A DNA stretch of 64,000 nt, from assembly GCA_002292285.1 (NCBI GenBank), contig DBBP01000008.1:678004-742003 (forward strand), read 5' to 3'. The translations under genes were made by a program, and so were the position numbers. This document shows, in pieces, positions 27,173-35,623 of the stretch. Origin of the DNA: Proteobacteria bacterium UBA981 (GTDB taxonomy: Bacteria; Pseudomonadota; Gammaproteobacteria; Ga0077536). Each line of letters begins with the position of its first letter. The first letter of the stretch is position 1. The notes under the pieces are model-generated. The model was given only the letters and a program-made list of their open reading frames with translations. It was not told the origin of the DNA and did no database searches.

Positions 27173-28162
27173 ATGCGAATCAAAGCCATCTCCTCGGCTG
27201 TGCCCAAAACGAAATTAAGCGCGGCGGATGTCGCCGATCTTGTTGGCGCGAGCGCGGAATTTATCGAGCAAAAGGTCGGCAGCAGTACCCGTTACGTGCT
27301 CGGCCCGGATGAAACCGGCGTCGCACTGGCCACACAGGCGTGCCATCGCCTGTTTGAGCGCGAGTCCATGAACGGCAGCGGCATTGGTCTGTTGGTCTGC
27401 GTCACCCAGACACCGGACTACCGAATTCCCCACAATTCGGCCTTGTTGCAACACGCGCTCGAGTTGCCGACTTCCTGCGCAGCGTTCGATATCAATCTCG
27501 GCTGTTCCGGATACGTGTATGCGCTGTCTGTTTGTAAAGGGCTGATGGCAGCCCAGAACATTGCTAGCGCACTACTGGTGACAGTCGATCCGTATTCGAA
27601 AATCATGGACATCCACGACAAGAACACGATGGCGGTCTTTGGCGACGCCGCGACCGCCACTCTGATGGGCAACGACAGCGGCGCGGAAATAGGCAACGCG
27701 AATCTCGGCACCGATGGCAGCCAAAGCATGGATCTCACGGTCAAGGCCGGCGGCGCAGCACAGCCCCTGTTTTCCATCGCTCATGAACAACCGGTGCAAT
27801 TCACGAAAGAAGACGCGGCACTGCATATGTATGGACGCGGCATATTTAATTTTGTCATGAAGAACGTGCCTGGCAGCATCGCTGCGTGCCTGGAGCAGAA
27901 CGGGGAAACACTCGAGAGCATCGATTATTTCGCTCTTCATCAGGGCAGCCGCTACATGCTCGAGGCGCTGGCCAAGAATGTCGGAATCCCTGCGGAAAAG
28001 ATGTGTTACAACATTGAGCACTACGGCAATACTGTTTCGTCGACAGTACCGATGTTGCTTGAAGATTTGCGCGATCAAGGCAAGGCGCTACCGGGCACCA
28101 AAGTGCTCGTTTCAGGCTTCGGGGTGGGCCTTTCATGGGCTACGAATATCGTGTACTTTTAG
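27173..28162 (+). CDS. 3-oxoacyl-ACP synthase III-like (KAS III/FabH family)
   Basis: 329 residues from ATG 27173 behind GGGAG. The thiolase-fold triad is complete: Cys in 'FDINLGCSGYVYALSVCKG', His in 'YFALHQGSRYMLEAL' and Asn in 'NIEHYGNTVSSTVPMLLED'. FabH-type enzymes condense an acyl-CoA with malonyl-ACP; relatives in specialised pathways make esters or unusual acyl chains. An acyl carrier protein gene follows 32 bases later, then membrane acyl-transfer genes, so I infer a dedicated acyl donor pathway rather than housekeeping fatty-acid synthesis. The housekeeping fabH would normally sit with plsX and fabD. Confidence 0.88.
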   Translation: MRIKAISSAVPKTKLSAADVADLVGASAEFIEQKVGSSTRYVLGPDETGVALATQACHRLFERESMNGSGIGLLVCVTQTPDYRIPHNSALLQHALELPTSCAAFDINLGCSGYVYALSVCKGLMAAQNIASALLVTVDPYSKIMDIHDKNTMAVFGDAATATLMGNDSGAEIGNANLGTDGSQSMDLTVKAGGAAQPLFSIAHEQPVQFTKEDAALHMYGRGIFNFVMKNVPGSIAACLEQNGETLESIDYFALHQGSRYMLEALAKNVGIPAEKMCYNIEHYGNTVSSTVPMLLEDLRDQGKALPGTKVLVSGFGVGLSWATNIVYF

Positions 28163-28194
28163 CCGCCTGCACACGTCGCTTATAAGGCATCCAG

Positions 28195-28437
28195 ATGTCG
28201 CGAGAAACCCTGCTGCAAACAGTCATCGAATCGGTTCTGGCCGTAAACGAGGACTTCGATGGCACGATTACGGAGGACACCGACCTGGTCAGCGATAAAA
28301 TCCTCGACTCGCTCGATTCAATGAACTTCCTGTTCGAACTTGAGAAGCGCCTGGACCGTCAGATTGAGGGCATCAATGAGGACTACGACGACTTTCGAGT
28401 AGCGTCCATCCTCAATCTAATCGACACTGAGGCCTAA
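28195..28437 (+). CDS. Acyl carrier protein
   Basis: 80 residues, acidic and helical. The phosphopantetheine attachment Ser lies in 'KILDSLDSMNFLFELEKRL' (DSLD motif near residue 39). Size and motif match stand-alone carrier proteins such as AcpP or DltC. It directly follows the KAS III-like gene and precedes genes for an SGNH-like protein and an MBOAT acyltransferase. By position it is the likely cytoplasmic carrier that hands an acyl group to the membrane enzyme, as DltC does for DltB; this is inference. Confidence 0.9.
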   Translation: MSRETLLQTVIESVLAVNEDFDGTITEDTDLVSDKILDSLDSMNFLFELEKRLDRQIEGINEDYDDFRVASILNLIDTEA

Positions 28438-28629
28438 TTTCACACAACGATATCCGCATCTGAGTTCACCCAACACGACCGGAACCTGCGCCGATTCACC
28501 GCGGGTGCTAACGGCCAGGACCTTCGGCCCACGCGCCCGCTGGCACCGAGCGTCTACTTCCCTATTTGCATCGCTGAACGACGTCACCAATCACCTGGCC
28601 GACGTACGCCGAACATTTTGTATTAGGAT

Positions 28630-28646
28630 GCTGCCAGGCTGGCAGC
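28630..28646. promoter_or_regulatory. Perfect inverted repeat, possible operator
   Basis: GCTGCCAG-G-CTGGCAGC is an 8+8 palindrome with a one-base centre, about 60 bases before the start of the SGNH-like gene. It could be a regulator site or a small hairpin in the leader. No T-run follows. The rest of the 28438-28704 spacer shows nothing recognisable. Confidence 0.3.
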
Positions 28647-28704
28647 GTAACCTCGAAGGAACACTTTTCGACGTGTCCAGTTTTTGGGGTCCATTACCCG
28701 AGTC

Positions 28705-29757
28705 ATGATGAAAAAGGTAATTGCGAAAACATATTTCTTAATCCTCGCGGTGTGTATTCCGTTGGCTGTGGGCGGATTTGTCCACCTCACCAACGACCCG
28801 GTCTATCGCATGGCCTACCTCAAATGTCCGGGGGAATTGATCCACTACACCAGCGGTCCTACGGATTATCTCATCGCCGGATCATCCAGGACTCTTCTGG
28901 CAGTGGACGCCACGCAGATCGGGAAACGCGTGGACGCAGCCCGCCGGCCCGAACGCGACACCGTCGTCGTCAGCCTGGGCCGCTCATGGAAAGGCAACGG
29001 GCAGGTCTATCACATGTTCCGCGATTATCTGGAAACGCACACCATCCACGAGGCGTTCGCGCTGGAGTTTTCCTACGTCGCCTACAACGACCGCCGTTCA
29101 CCCCTGTATTACAACGGCTATTACCCCAACTACCCTCTTGTCACGCACACTGCGGACTTCGCTGAAGACCTGCGCGCCGCCGAACGCGAACCGTTCTATA
29201 TCGGCTGGCACAATTATTTGATGTTGTTGCAAACCCAGGTCATCCAGCGATTCGAACGGTTGTTTTCCAAGCGTCCCCGGCTGACTGACACGACCATGAA
29301 GCCATTGCTCGAATCGCAGGGTTGCCTGAGCAAGGAAAACCCCAAAAAGAACAGAATTCTCGATGCCCGCGACCGGCAAATCACCAAGCGTTTTTCCGGC
29401 GATTGGAAAACCAAACCGCTGCGCGTCGACCAGCCCGACATCATCAACGTTGACCGGCCGCGCTACTACGTAAAGAAAATCGCCGAACTAGCCCGGCAAA
29501 ATGGCGTCGATTTCTATCTGTTCGTCATTCCTCAATATATGGGGGGCGCTCCCAATTGGGAACAATTGAGTTATATGGAAGAGCGCTACGGCACCCCTAT
29601 CCTGGTGCCGCCGGAAGAGCTCATGGAAGTGCTCTACGATCGCGTCAACTACCAGGACAATTCCCACATGGCGCCAGGAGGCCGGGAGATCTTTTCCGCC
29701 TGGCTGACGGACGAGATGTTGAAGCGCCAGGGGCGGCGGAGCGGTAACCAGCAATGA
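28705..29757 (+). CDS. Membrane-anchored SGNH-hydrolase-like protein (DltD/AlgJ/AlgX-like role)
   Basis: About 350 residues. The ATG at 28705 (MMKKVIAKTYF) is preferred over an upstream TTG. One N-terminal span 'YFLILAVCIPLAVGGFVHL' anchors an exported domain. SGNH-type blocks are visible: 'DYLIAGSSRTLLAVD' (GxS nucleophile block), 'VVSLGRSWKGNGQ', and near the end 'NYQDNSHMAPGGREIFSAWL' with the DxxH pair. DltD, AlgJ and AlgX share this fold and act outside the membrane, transferring acyl groups to a polymer with an MBOAT partner. The MBOAT gene overlaps this one by four bases (ATGA). Confidence 0.7.
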   Translation: MMKKVIAKTYFLILAVCIPLAVGGFVHLTNDPVYRMAYLKCPGELIHYTSGPTDYLIAGSSRTLLAVDATQIGKRVDAARRPERDTVVVSLGRSWKGNGQVYHMFRDYLETHTIHEAFALEFSYVAYNDRRSPLYYNGYYPNYPLVTHTADFAEDLRAAEREPFYIGWHNYLMLLQTQVIQRFERLFSKRPRLTDTTMKPLLESQGCLSKENPKKNRILDARDRQITKRFSGDWKTKPLRVDQPDIINVDRPRYYVKKIAELARQNGVDFYLFVIPQYMGGAPNWEQLSYMEERYGTPILVPPEELMEVLYDRVNYQDNSHMAPGGREIFSAWLTDEMLKRQGRRSGNQQ

Positions 29758-30932
29758 TTATCGACATCCATCTTCTTGCCATCGCGATTTTCTGGTTTTC
29801 GGCCGTCTTCTGGGTCATACCCGGGAAGTATGCCCAGCAGCGCCAGTATTTCGTGACGTTGTTTTCAGCGTTCATCATTTATTCCTACAGCCCATTGGTG
29901 TTGGCGGTAGTTCTGCTGGTGACGCTGTGGGGTGTCGCGGTGTTTTATGCCGCCAGACGATGGCCGCGATACGGCTTCATGATCTGGTCAATCTTCTTGC
30001 CGATGGCACTGTTGAACCTCGAAGGCTGGGGCCAGGCACCTCTATGGCTGGTCGGCAGCCCACGAAGCCCAGTCGCGCGTCACCTGGTCACCCTTGGACT
30101 ATCGTTTTATTCGGTCAAGATATTCGGCTCGGTGCATATGGCATTGAGGTCCGGTCAACTGCGCACATCTGACCTGTTCGCCACGACCCTCTTCTTTCCC
30201 GCGTTTGCCAGCGGTCCGATCGACTTTGCCGACAAGTTCAGAGGCCTGATCACGCACAACAACTTTTCCGCGCCGCAGTACCTGATGGGAATTATGCGGG
30301 TCGGCGTCGGACTGTTTAAGGTCTCGTTCGTCTCGGCGTGGCTAATCGTCGACGCGTCGACATATCTCGGCGGTGGCACGCTCAACGAAATCAAATCTGC
30401 ATCCTGGTCGTCCCACACCCTGGACATCGTGCTCGTATATCAGATTTTGTCGTTCGTTAATCTTTACATCAATTTTTCCGGATTCACCGACATTGCCATC
30501 GGCGCCGGCAAGATGATCGGGATCAATCTCACGGAGAACTTTCGCTTCCCGTTATTGGCGCATTCCATCCAGAATTTCTGGCAGCGCTGGCACCTGTCAC
30601 TGGCAGGATTCATCACTAAGTACATGTTCAAGCCGATGGTGCGCCGCACCGGACGTCCCAAAATCGCGATCTTCGTTGTGTTCGGGGTGATCGGCCTGTG
30701 GCACAGTTACAGCGTGGGTTACCTGCTGTGGGGCTTCGGGCACGGCTTCTTGCTATCCATGCACATGGTGTTCAGCAAGAAGATCAAGCCGCGTACCAAG
30801 GTCGGACGAATCGCCTGGCGCGTGACATCGACGACACTGACATTATGGGCTGTATCGTTCCTGTCAGCGATCGCCAACCTCAACGATTCCGAGGACATCT
30901 ATCCGTACGTCTTGTCTTATTTGCAACTTTGA
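29754..30932 (+). CDS. MBOAT-family membrane O-acyltransferase (AlgI/DltB-like)
   Basis: 392 residues with about ten hydrophobic spans. The MBOAT core is clear: 'LYINFSGFTDIAIGAGKMIG', 'NFRFPLLAHSIQNFWQRWHL' and 'SLAGFITKYMF', then the invariant His in 'VFGVIGLWHSYSVGYLLWG'. Such enzymes take an acyl group from a cytoplasmic donor and pass it through the membrane to a polysaccharide, teichoic acid or lipid. Translation is coupled to the SGNH-like gene (ATGA). The neighbouring carrier protein suggests an ACP-bound donor as in DltB rather than acetyl-CoA. Confidence 0.92.
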   Translation: MIIDIHLLAIAIFWFSAVFWVIPGKYAQQRQYFVTLFSAFIIYSYSPLVLAVVLLVTLWGVAVFYAARRWPRYGFMIWSIFLPMALLNLEGWGQAPLWLVGSPRSPVARHLVTLGLSFYSVKIFGSVHMALRSGQLRTSDLFATTLFFPAFASGPIDFADKFRGLITHNNFSAPQYLMGIMRVGVGLFKVSFVSAWLIVDASTYLGGGTLNEIKSASWSSHTLDIVLVYQILSFVNLYINFSGFTDIAIGAGKMIGINLTENFRFPLLAHSIQNFWQRWHLSLAGFITKYMFKPMVRRTGRPKIAIFVVFGVIGLWHSYSVGYLLWGFGHGFLLSMHMVFSKKIKPRTKVGRIAWRVTSTTLTLWAVSFLSAIANLNDSEDIYPYVLSYLQL

Positions 30933-30985
30933 CCAGCGCCTGGTCTTCGGACCGCGCGCGTCACCCGAACCCATGAGGCCCCGCA

Positions 30986-31150
30986 ATGGCAGCAGAGGAA
31001 ACGCAAAGCCGTTTTTCGAAAATATTTCCGAAGTCCAAAAAACCTCTGTTCGAGGATATCTTGATGGTGTTGTTCGGCCTGGTATCGTGGGCAATACTCC
31101 TGACCAACCTGCCGCTTGCGGATTCCATCCCAATCTATGCCGGATACTAA
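30986..31150 (+). CDS. 54-residue single-span membrane protein, DltX-like in layout
   Basis: A short gene with a GAGG ribosome site eight bases before ATG 30986. The product has a basic N-terminal half (SRFSKIFPKSKKP), one membrane span 'DILMVLFGLVSWAILL', and a tail 'TNLPLADSIPIYAGY' ending in Tyr. By the positive-inside rule the tail faces the periplasm. DltX, the microprotein of dlt operons, has the same layout and uses a C-terminal Tyr motif with DltB and DltD. There is no sequence identity beyond this layout. It lies 53 bases after the MBOAT gene and overlaps the next gene by 14 bases, which supports it being a real gene. Confidence 0.7.
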   Translation: MAAEETQSRFSKIFPKSKKPLFEDILMVLFGLVSWAILLTNLPLADSIPIYAGY

Positions 31151-32939
31151 CGCCACTGACACAGGTTCCGAACGCGCGCGCTTAATCTCCCTCGGCTTGA
31201 TTGCAGTGCTGATCGCCACCGTCGTGTGGCGCCTGACCGTCTACGTTCCTGTTTTTCATGACATGGTCGTACACCGGCTGGATGCGAAGCCTGCGGACGG
31301 CCCGCTGCGCCTGGTCTCGGCCAAGTTGCTGAAAGCCCCCTTGGCCCATGATGATACGAACTACATCCCGTTCGCCGACGTGCTGAAATTCGTCGACGGT
31401 ACCAATTGGTTATCTGGAAAAGATCATCTGGCCAACTGCGTCGCTGCCCGCGACCTCGCCCCGAAGGCTGCGCTCTCCGCGCCTTGCGCCAAGTACTTCG
31501 CCGCCGAGCCCCGCGTTGAGCTGACCAACCCCAGCTGGGTCGTCGCGGCGGGGACCCGCCACACCTTCACCCTCGCGGCGTCCCATCCGGGTGGAATCGC
31601 CATCAACCGCATCGAGATCGTGGACGTCCGCAGCGGCCAGACCGTGCACGCCCTGTCCGTCCCGTCGATGACCGTACGTTATGAAAACTGCCGCGCGTTC
31701 TTCGGACCAGGGTGCGATTTCAAGCAGTCGCTCGCCGTTGACATCGCCACTAACGCCCCGACTGGCGCCTATCACATCCGTCTGTTGCACACGCTGGTGG
31801 ATGGAACGACGTCGGAACGCGGCGGTGTGCGCTTTTTCGTCCAAACCTTCGGTGATCAGGCCCGATCCGCGGACGCCGTGGTGGTGATCCCGGACTGGAC
31901 CGGAAACGCTTATAACCGCCACGGTGGCGGATCCCTGTACGGCGTCAACGACGACACCTTCACACTCGCACCGCTGGCCACCGTCAATAAGCTTGGCCGG
32001 ATTTCGCTCGCGCGCCCGGACTCCAGCTCTAAACTACATTCCCCTGCCATCCATCAGGCAGCAGTAACCATGATGCAGAACGCCGGGCTCGATGTTGTTG
32101 TGTGCGGCATGCGCCAGTTACATAACGGGACCTGCAAGCTGCTCCCCTCCGTTCCCGTCGTATTGATTGGCCACAATGAATATGTGAGCTTGGAATCGTG
32201 GCGCCAGCTTGAGCAACTCGTAGACCGGGGAGGCGTACTTATCAATTTCTCGGGCAATTTGGCGTGGTGGAAAACTCGCTATTCAGATGGCGAACTATTC
32301 GTCTTCAAAGGGAAACGCAGCAAACGCCCCAAAGAAGGCAATTGGCGCGATACGGGCTTGTTTGTCAGGCGGCTCGGAAATCGTCATAAGGATGTCCCGC
32401 CGTTCACACCTTCACGATTAGTGGGTGTGTCCTACCGCGTCGCCGGCTATCCGGTTAACAGGATTCAGCGAGACCTGGAGCTGAGCTCACCTCTGATCGC
32501 GGGACTGATGCAATGCGATCATCCAATATTCGCCGCCATACCGGCCCGTCGGGGCGAGCACTTCCTCAGGGAACGAGGCGTGCTCTCTGGCGGTGTCGAA
32601 ATCGATGGCGTGTTGATAGACAACAACGTGAACATCACCGCGGAGCACTACATGCCACCCGGGTCACGCATTCGCATCCTGGCAACCAGCTTCGCTCAAC
32701 GCTCGAACAAAAAGCCGCCTGTTGAAATGGGTTTCGTTACAGAATACCAGCGCGGCGGTACTCAACACGGACGAGTGATTTCCCTTGGCAGCGCCGGCGC
32801 CGTATTCCAGATGGCGAGGTCGGACAGCGAGTTAGCACAGATCCTGCTATCCACAATCGATTATGCATCCGCGCTGATTACGGCTCCCAAAGACACGTGG
32901 CCGGAATTGGAGGGGTGCATCTGGCAGACGGTCGAGTAG
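31137..32939 (+). CDS. Membrane-anchored protein with N,N-dimethylformamidase beta-subunit-like domain
   Basis: 600 residues from ATG 31137, overlapping the microprotein gene's end. An N-terminal span 'LISLGLIAVLIATVVW' is followed by an exported region with a beta-sandwich-like part. The large domain carries 'DWTGNAYNRHGGGSLYG', matching the 'T-x-x-A-Y-N-x-x-G-G-x-S-L-Y' signature of the dimethylformamidase large-subunit C-terminal family, with 'VVLIGHNEYVSLESWRQLEQ' and 'GGVLINFSGNLAWWKTRY'. The true dimethylformamidase is cytoplasmic; an exported version next to acyl-transfer genes suggests a different amide or ester role. It closes the acylation locus. Confidence 0.7.
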   Translation: MPDTNATDTGSERARLISLGLIAVLIATVVWRLTVYVPVFHDMVVHRLDAKPADGPLRLVSAKLLKAPLAHDDTNYIPFADVLKFVDGTNWLSGKDHLANCVAARDLAPKAALSAPCAKYFAAEPRVELTNPSWVVAAGTRHTFTLAASHPGGIAINRIEIVDVRSGQTVHALSVPSMTVRYENCRAFFGPGCDFKQSLAVDIATNAPTGAYHIRLLHTLVDGTTSERGGVRFFVQTFGDQARSADAVVVIPDWTGNAYNRHGGGSLYGVNDDTFTLAPLATVNKLGRISLARPDSSSKLHSPAIHQAAVTMMQNAGLDVVVCGMRQLHNGTCKLLPSVPVVLIGHNEYVSLESWRQLEQLVDRGGVLINFSGNLAWWKTRYSDGELFVFKGKRSKRPKEGNWRDTGLFVRRLGNRHKDVPPFTPSRLVGVSYRVAGYPVNRIQRDLELSSPLIAGLMQCDHPIFAAIPARRGEHFLRERGVLSGGVEIDGVLIDNNVNITAEHYMPPGSRIRILATSFAQRSNKKPPVEMGFVTEYQRGGTQHGRVISLGSAGAVFQMARSDSELAQILLSTIDYASALITAPKDTWPELEGCIWQTVE

Positions 32940-33171
32940 TCCTGTTTTCGAAATACCCGGCAGCAACGCACGCCAAGCAAGTCGGTGTCACGACGGTGGC
33001 ATCCGACGCTTCTCAAGAGCGTGAGCAATTCCTATCCGACCGCTGCGCCACTGCGAATCCGTCGGGCAGTGCCGGCTGGTCCGGCATTACCGCAAGCGAC
33101 CTTGATCAGTCCAATGCCCTAATGAGTACTGAGGCAGGCTGCCCGATCAGCCAAAACCGCACGACTCCCGC

Positions 33172-33606
33172 TTAAACGTAACGCCACTGTAATAACGAAT
33201 AGGCCGGTTCGCCATCATGATGATGCTCGAACACGCCTTCAACCTCGGCTCCAATGCGCAGGGGTTGTGCAGGATCACCCAGGAGATTCCCCACCACGCG
33301 AACGTTATCCGCGTGGGTCAATTCGACCAACACAATGACGTAAGCGCCTTGTTTCTTTAGCGCCGGATGGACCGGATGCCAGACACGTTGATGGCTGAAA
33401 ATCGTACCGAGCGGTTCCACTTCATCGAAGGACAAATCGAAATTCAGACAACGGTGGCAAATCCATTCGGGTCCCCACTGAAAGCGAGCACATCGTCGAC
33501 ACCGTTGTAGCAATAGTTTGTCGTTGCGCAAGCCATCCCAGTACGGACGATCGAGATCGCTTGGCGCGGGCGCGGGCAGCCCGGGGTGCAAATAAGGACG
33601 ACTCAC
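33172..33606 (-). CDS. DUF35 OB-fold protein with zinc ribbon
   Basis: 144 residues. A rubredoxin-like zinc ribbon 'LLQRCRRCARFQWGPEWICH' plus 'RCLN' gives two CxxC pairs. An OB-fold follows with 'GTIFSHQRVWHPVHPALKKQ' and 'YVIVLVELTHADNVRVVGNL'. DUF35 proteins pair with thiolase-like partners; in steroid side-chain degradation a DUF35 domain (ChsH2) binds the aldolase Ltp2. The start codon overlaps the thiolase-like gene's stop by four bases, so the two should form a complex. Confidence 0.88.
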   Translation of the reverse strand: MSRPYLHPGLPAPAPSDLDRPYWDGLRNDKLLLQRCRRCARFQWGPEWICHRCLNFDLSFDEVEPLGTIFSHQRVWHPVHPALKKQGAYVIVLVELTHADNVRVVGNLLGDPAQPLRIGAEVEGVFEHHHDGEPAYSLLQWRYV

Positions 33607-34775
33607 AACGTTGCCTCGCTGCCAAAAATGCAGCTACTCACAGGTGTCACCATCGGCCCGGAGATCACCATCGACACTTCGGCATTCGCCACCTGGGCAG
33701 TCGAAGTACGCCGAATCTGCCGCACTGCTTCGATATTCAGGCCGAGGCCATGCATATAACATTCGGCGAGGTTGCCACCGCTGGTATTAAGCGGCAGTTG
33801 GCCATCTGGTGCAGTCAGGTTATCCGGGACGAAAAACTCATTCACTTCGCCAGCTTTGCACAAACCGTGTTCGACAATGCTCATGAGCACGCCGCCAGTG
33901 AAGTTCTCATAGCTCTGCAGCACGTCGATGTCTGCAGGTCCGAGACGTGCCATCTGGTACAGCCGTGGCACCAAGGTCTTAAAGTTTGAGGTCGCGTAAT
34001 CGGGCGTGTTGTGGACTGGCGCTCCGGCTCGAAATTGACTGCCGGCTACTGCGCTCAACACATAACAAGGCAGATGCGGGAAATCGCGCGCGCGTTCGCC
34101 GGCGACCAGAATCATCGCCGCAGCGCCGTCGTTCTCAAGGCAGCAATCGTAGAGATGCCACGGTTCAACGATCCACCTCGATTCATCATAGGTCGCAGCA
34201 TCGAGCGGGCGGCCGTGCATAACCGCGCGCGGATTCGCTTGAGCATGTTCGTAACAGGCCAGCGCGATCGCGCGCAACGCACTTTGCTCAACACCGAATT
34301 CATACATGAAACGCCGATACTTCATCGCGAACATATGCGCCGGCGAGAGTAAGCCATAGGGGACTGTATGTGCGAGATTGCCGCTCACGGTAGGCGCCTG
34401 CGCCCCCTGTCCGAAACGGCCGTACTGACCCTGCGCAAGAGCGCGAAACACCACCACGCACTCGGCCATGCCACTCATGATGGCGGCTGCCGCATTACCG
34501 ATAGCGGCTGAGCCGCCACCACCGCCGCCGCCCCACTGCATATTGGCGAAACGCAGTTCACGACATCCGAGCGCCGCTGCGAGTTGGGAGGGATCATTGC
34601 GATCGTTGCTGAACGAGGCGAAGCCATCGATGTCGCGCGGGTGAATACCCGCATCCGCGCAAGCGCTGACGATCGCCTCAAGCGCGAGTTTGAACTCCGC
34701 ATCAGGGGCTTGCCCGCGCTTGTAGTACGCAGTCTCACCGACGCCGACGACGGCCGTGCGGCTACGCAAGGTCAC
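33603..34775 (-). CDS. Thiolase-superfamily protein (SCP2/Ltp2-like) without the catalytic Cys
   Basis: 390 residues from a GTG start behind GGAATGAACA. The thiolase fold shows in 'AVVGVGETAYYKRG', 'GFASFSNDRND' and the C-terminal 'LPLNTSGGNLAECYMHGLG' (His/Gly region). At the usual nucleophile position it reads 'NMQWGGGGGGGSAAIGNAAA', with no Cys, as in Ltp2-type aldolases that perform retro-aldol cleavage instead of thiolysis. With its DUF35 partner it is a candidate aldolase for steroid or branched side chains. A non-catalytic paralogue is the alternative. Confidence 0.85.
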   Translation of the reverse strand: MTLRSRTAVVGVGETAYYKRGQAPDAEFKLALEAIVSACADAGIHPRDIDGFASFSNDRNDPSQLAAALGCRELRFANMQWGGGGGGGSAAIGNAAAAIMSGMAECVVVFRALAQGQYGRFGQGAQAPTVSGNLAHTVPYGLLSPAHMFAMKYRRFMYEFGVEQSALRAIALACYEHAQANPRAVMHGRPLDAATYDESRWIVEPWHLYDCCLENDGAAAMILVAGERARDFPHLPCYVLSAVAGSQFRAGAPVHNTPDYATSNFKTLVPRLYQMARLGPADIDVLQSYENFTGGVLMSIVEHGLCKAGEVNEFFVPDNLTAPDGQLPLNTSGGNLAECYMHGLGLNIEAVRQIRRTSTAQVANAEVSMVISGPMVTPVSSCIFGSEATL

Positions 34776-34831
34776 TGTTCATTCCGCGGCATAAGACAGA
34801 CAAAAATGGGTACGTGTTCAAAGGTCGCGGA

Positions 34832-35437
34832 CTACTCAGGATTCAGCGTGCAATGTTCGCGTGCAAACAGGCGATCGAGATAGCTTTGGAGATTGTCGAA
34901 TCCCTCATTCTGCCCCATACGACGTCCCCAATTGACGGCCCACCCAACGAATATATCCGTCACGCTGAATTGCCCATCAACCAGAAACGGACTTTCGGAA
35001 AGCACGTCGTTCAGCACCTTCGCAGCACTGCGATACTCGCCGCTGTTCGCGTCCACGACCGCCGGTACGCGCTTCTCTTCCGGATAGAAACTCGTGTGTT
35101 TTGCGGTGTGCCACAAATACGCTTCCATTTCGCTAAGGCAAAATGCGGTCCATTGATTGTGCAGTGCTCTGGCGCGAGTACCCGCGGCACCAAGCAGACC
35201 GGCCGCGGGAACTAAGTCACACAGGTGGGTACAAATCGCCGCCGATTCAAATAACGACTCGCCGTCAATAACGATCGCTGGAAACTTCGCTTGTGGGTGA
35301 TGCGGTTTAAGTTCATCGCTACCGATAAGGCTGCGATCCTCAATGAATTCGAATTCCAGCCCCAATTCAAGCAATGTCCATTGGCAACGTGATGAGCGGG
35401 TAGGTCCGAGGCCGTACAAGGTAATGGCGTGGTTCAC
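34832..35437 (-). CDS. Glutathione S-transferase family protein
   Basis: 201 residues. The thioredoxin-fold N-terminus 'ITLYGLGPTRSSRCQWTLLE' leads to 'KFPAIVIDGESLFESAAIC', with the cis-Pro and the glutathione-binding E-S pair. An all-helical C-terminal half ends with 'FSVTDIFVGWAVNWGRRMG'. It conjugates or isomerises with glutathione in the cytoplasm. It follows another GST gene on the same strand after 186 bases and precedes the thiolase-like gene by 56, suggesting a shared detoxification or catabolic transcript. Confidence 0.88.
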   Translation of the reverse strand: MNHAITLYGLGPTRSSRCQWTLLELGLEFEFIEDRSLIGSDELKPHHPQAKFPAIVIDGESLFESAAICTHLCDLVPAAGLLGAAGTRARALHNQWTAFCLSEMEAYLWHTAKHTSFYPEEKRVPAVVDANSGEYRSAAKVLNDVLSESPFLVDGQFSVTDIFVGWAVNWGRRMGQNEGFDNLQSYLDRLFAREHCTLNPE

Positions 35438-35623
35438 GTGATGTATTCCCTGATGAAAGATCTTGGCTAAACATTACTGTGGCGGCTCAATCGACGTTTA
35501 ATAATGCTGCGCGAAATTGCTGCACGACCCGAGCGCTGCGCCTTCCGGCTTTCCCACTCACTTTTGCAGAAATGCCGTAACGTGCCGGGCCTCGATTGAC
35601 CGATGTCCCGATTGTACTTTCGA

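Noticed and set aside
30973..31185. 70-codon frame over the microprotein gene
   Set aside because: It lies in another frame with Pro/Arg-rich sequence; the 54-codon frame has the membrane span and ribosome site.
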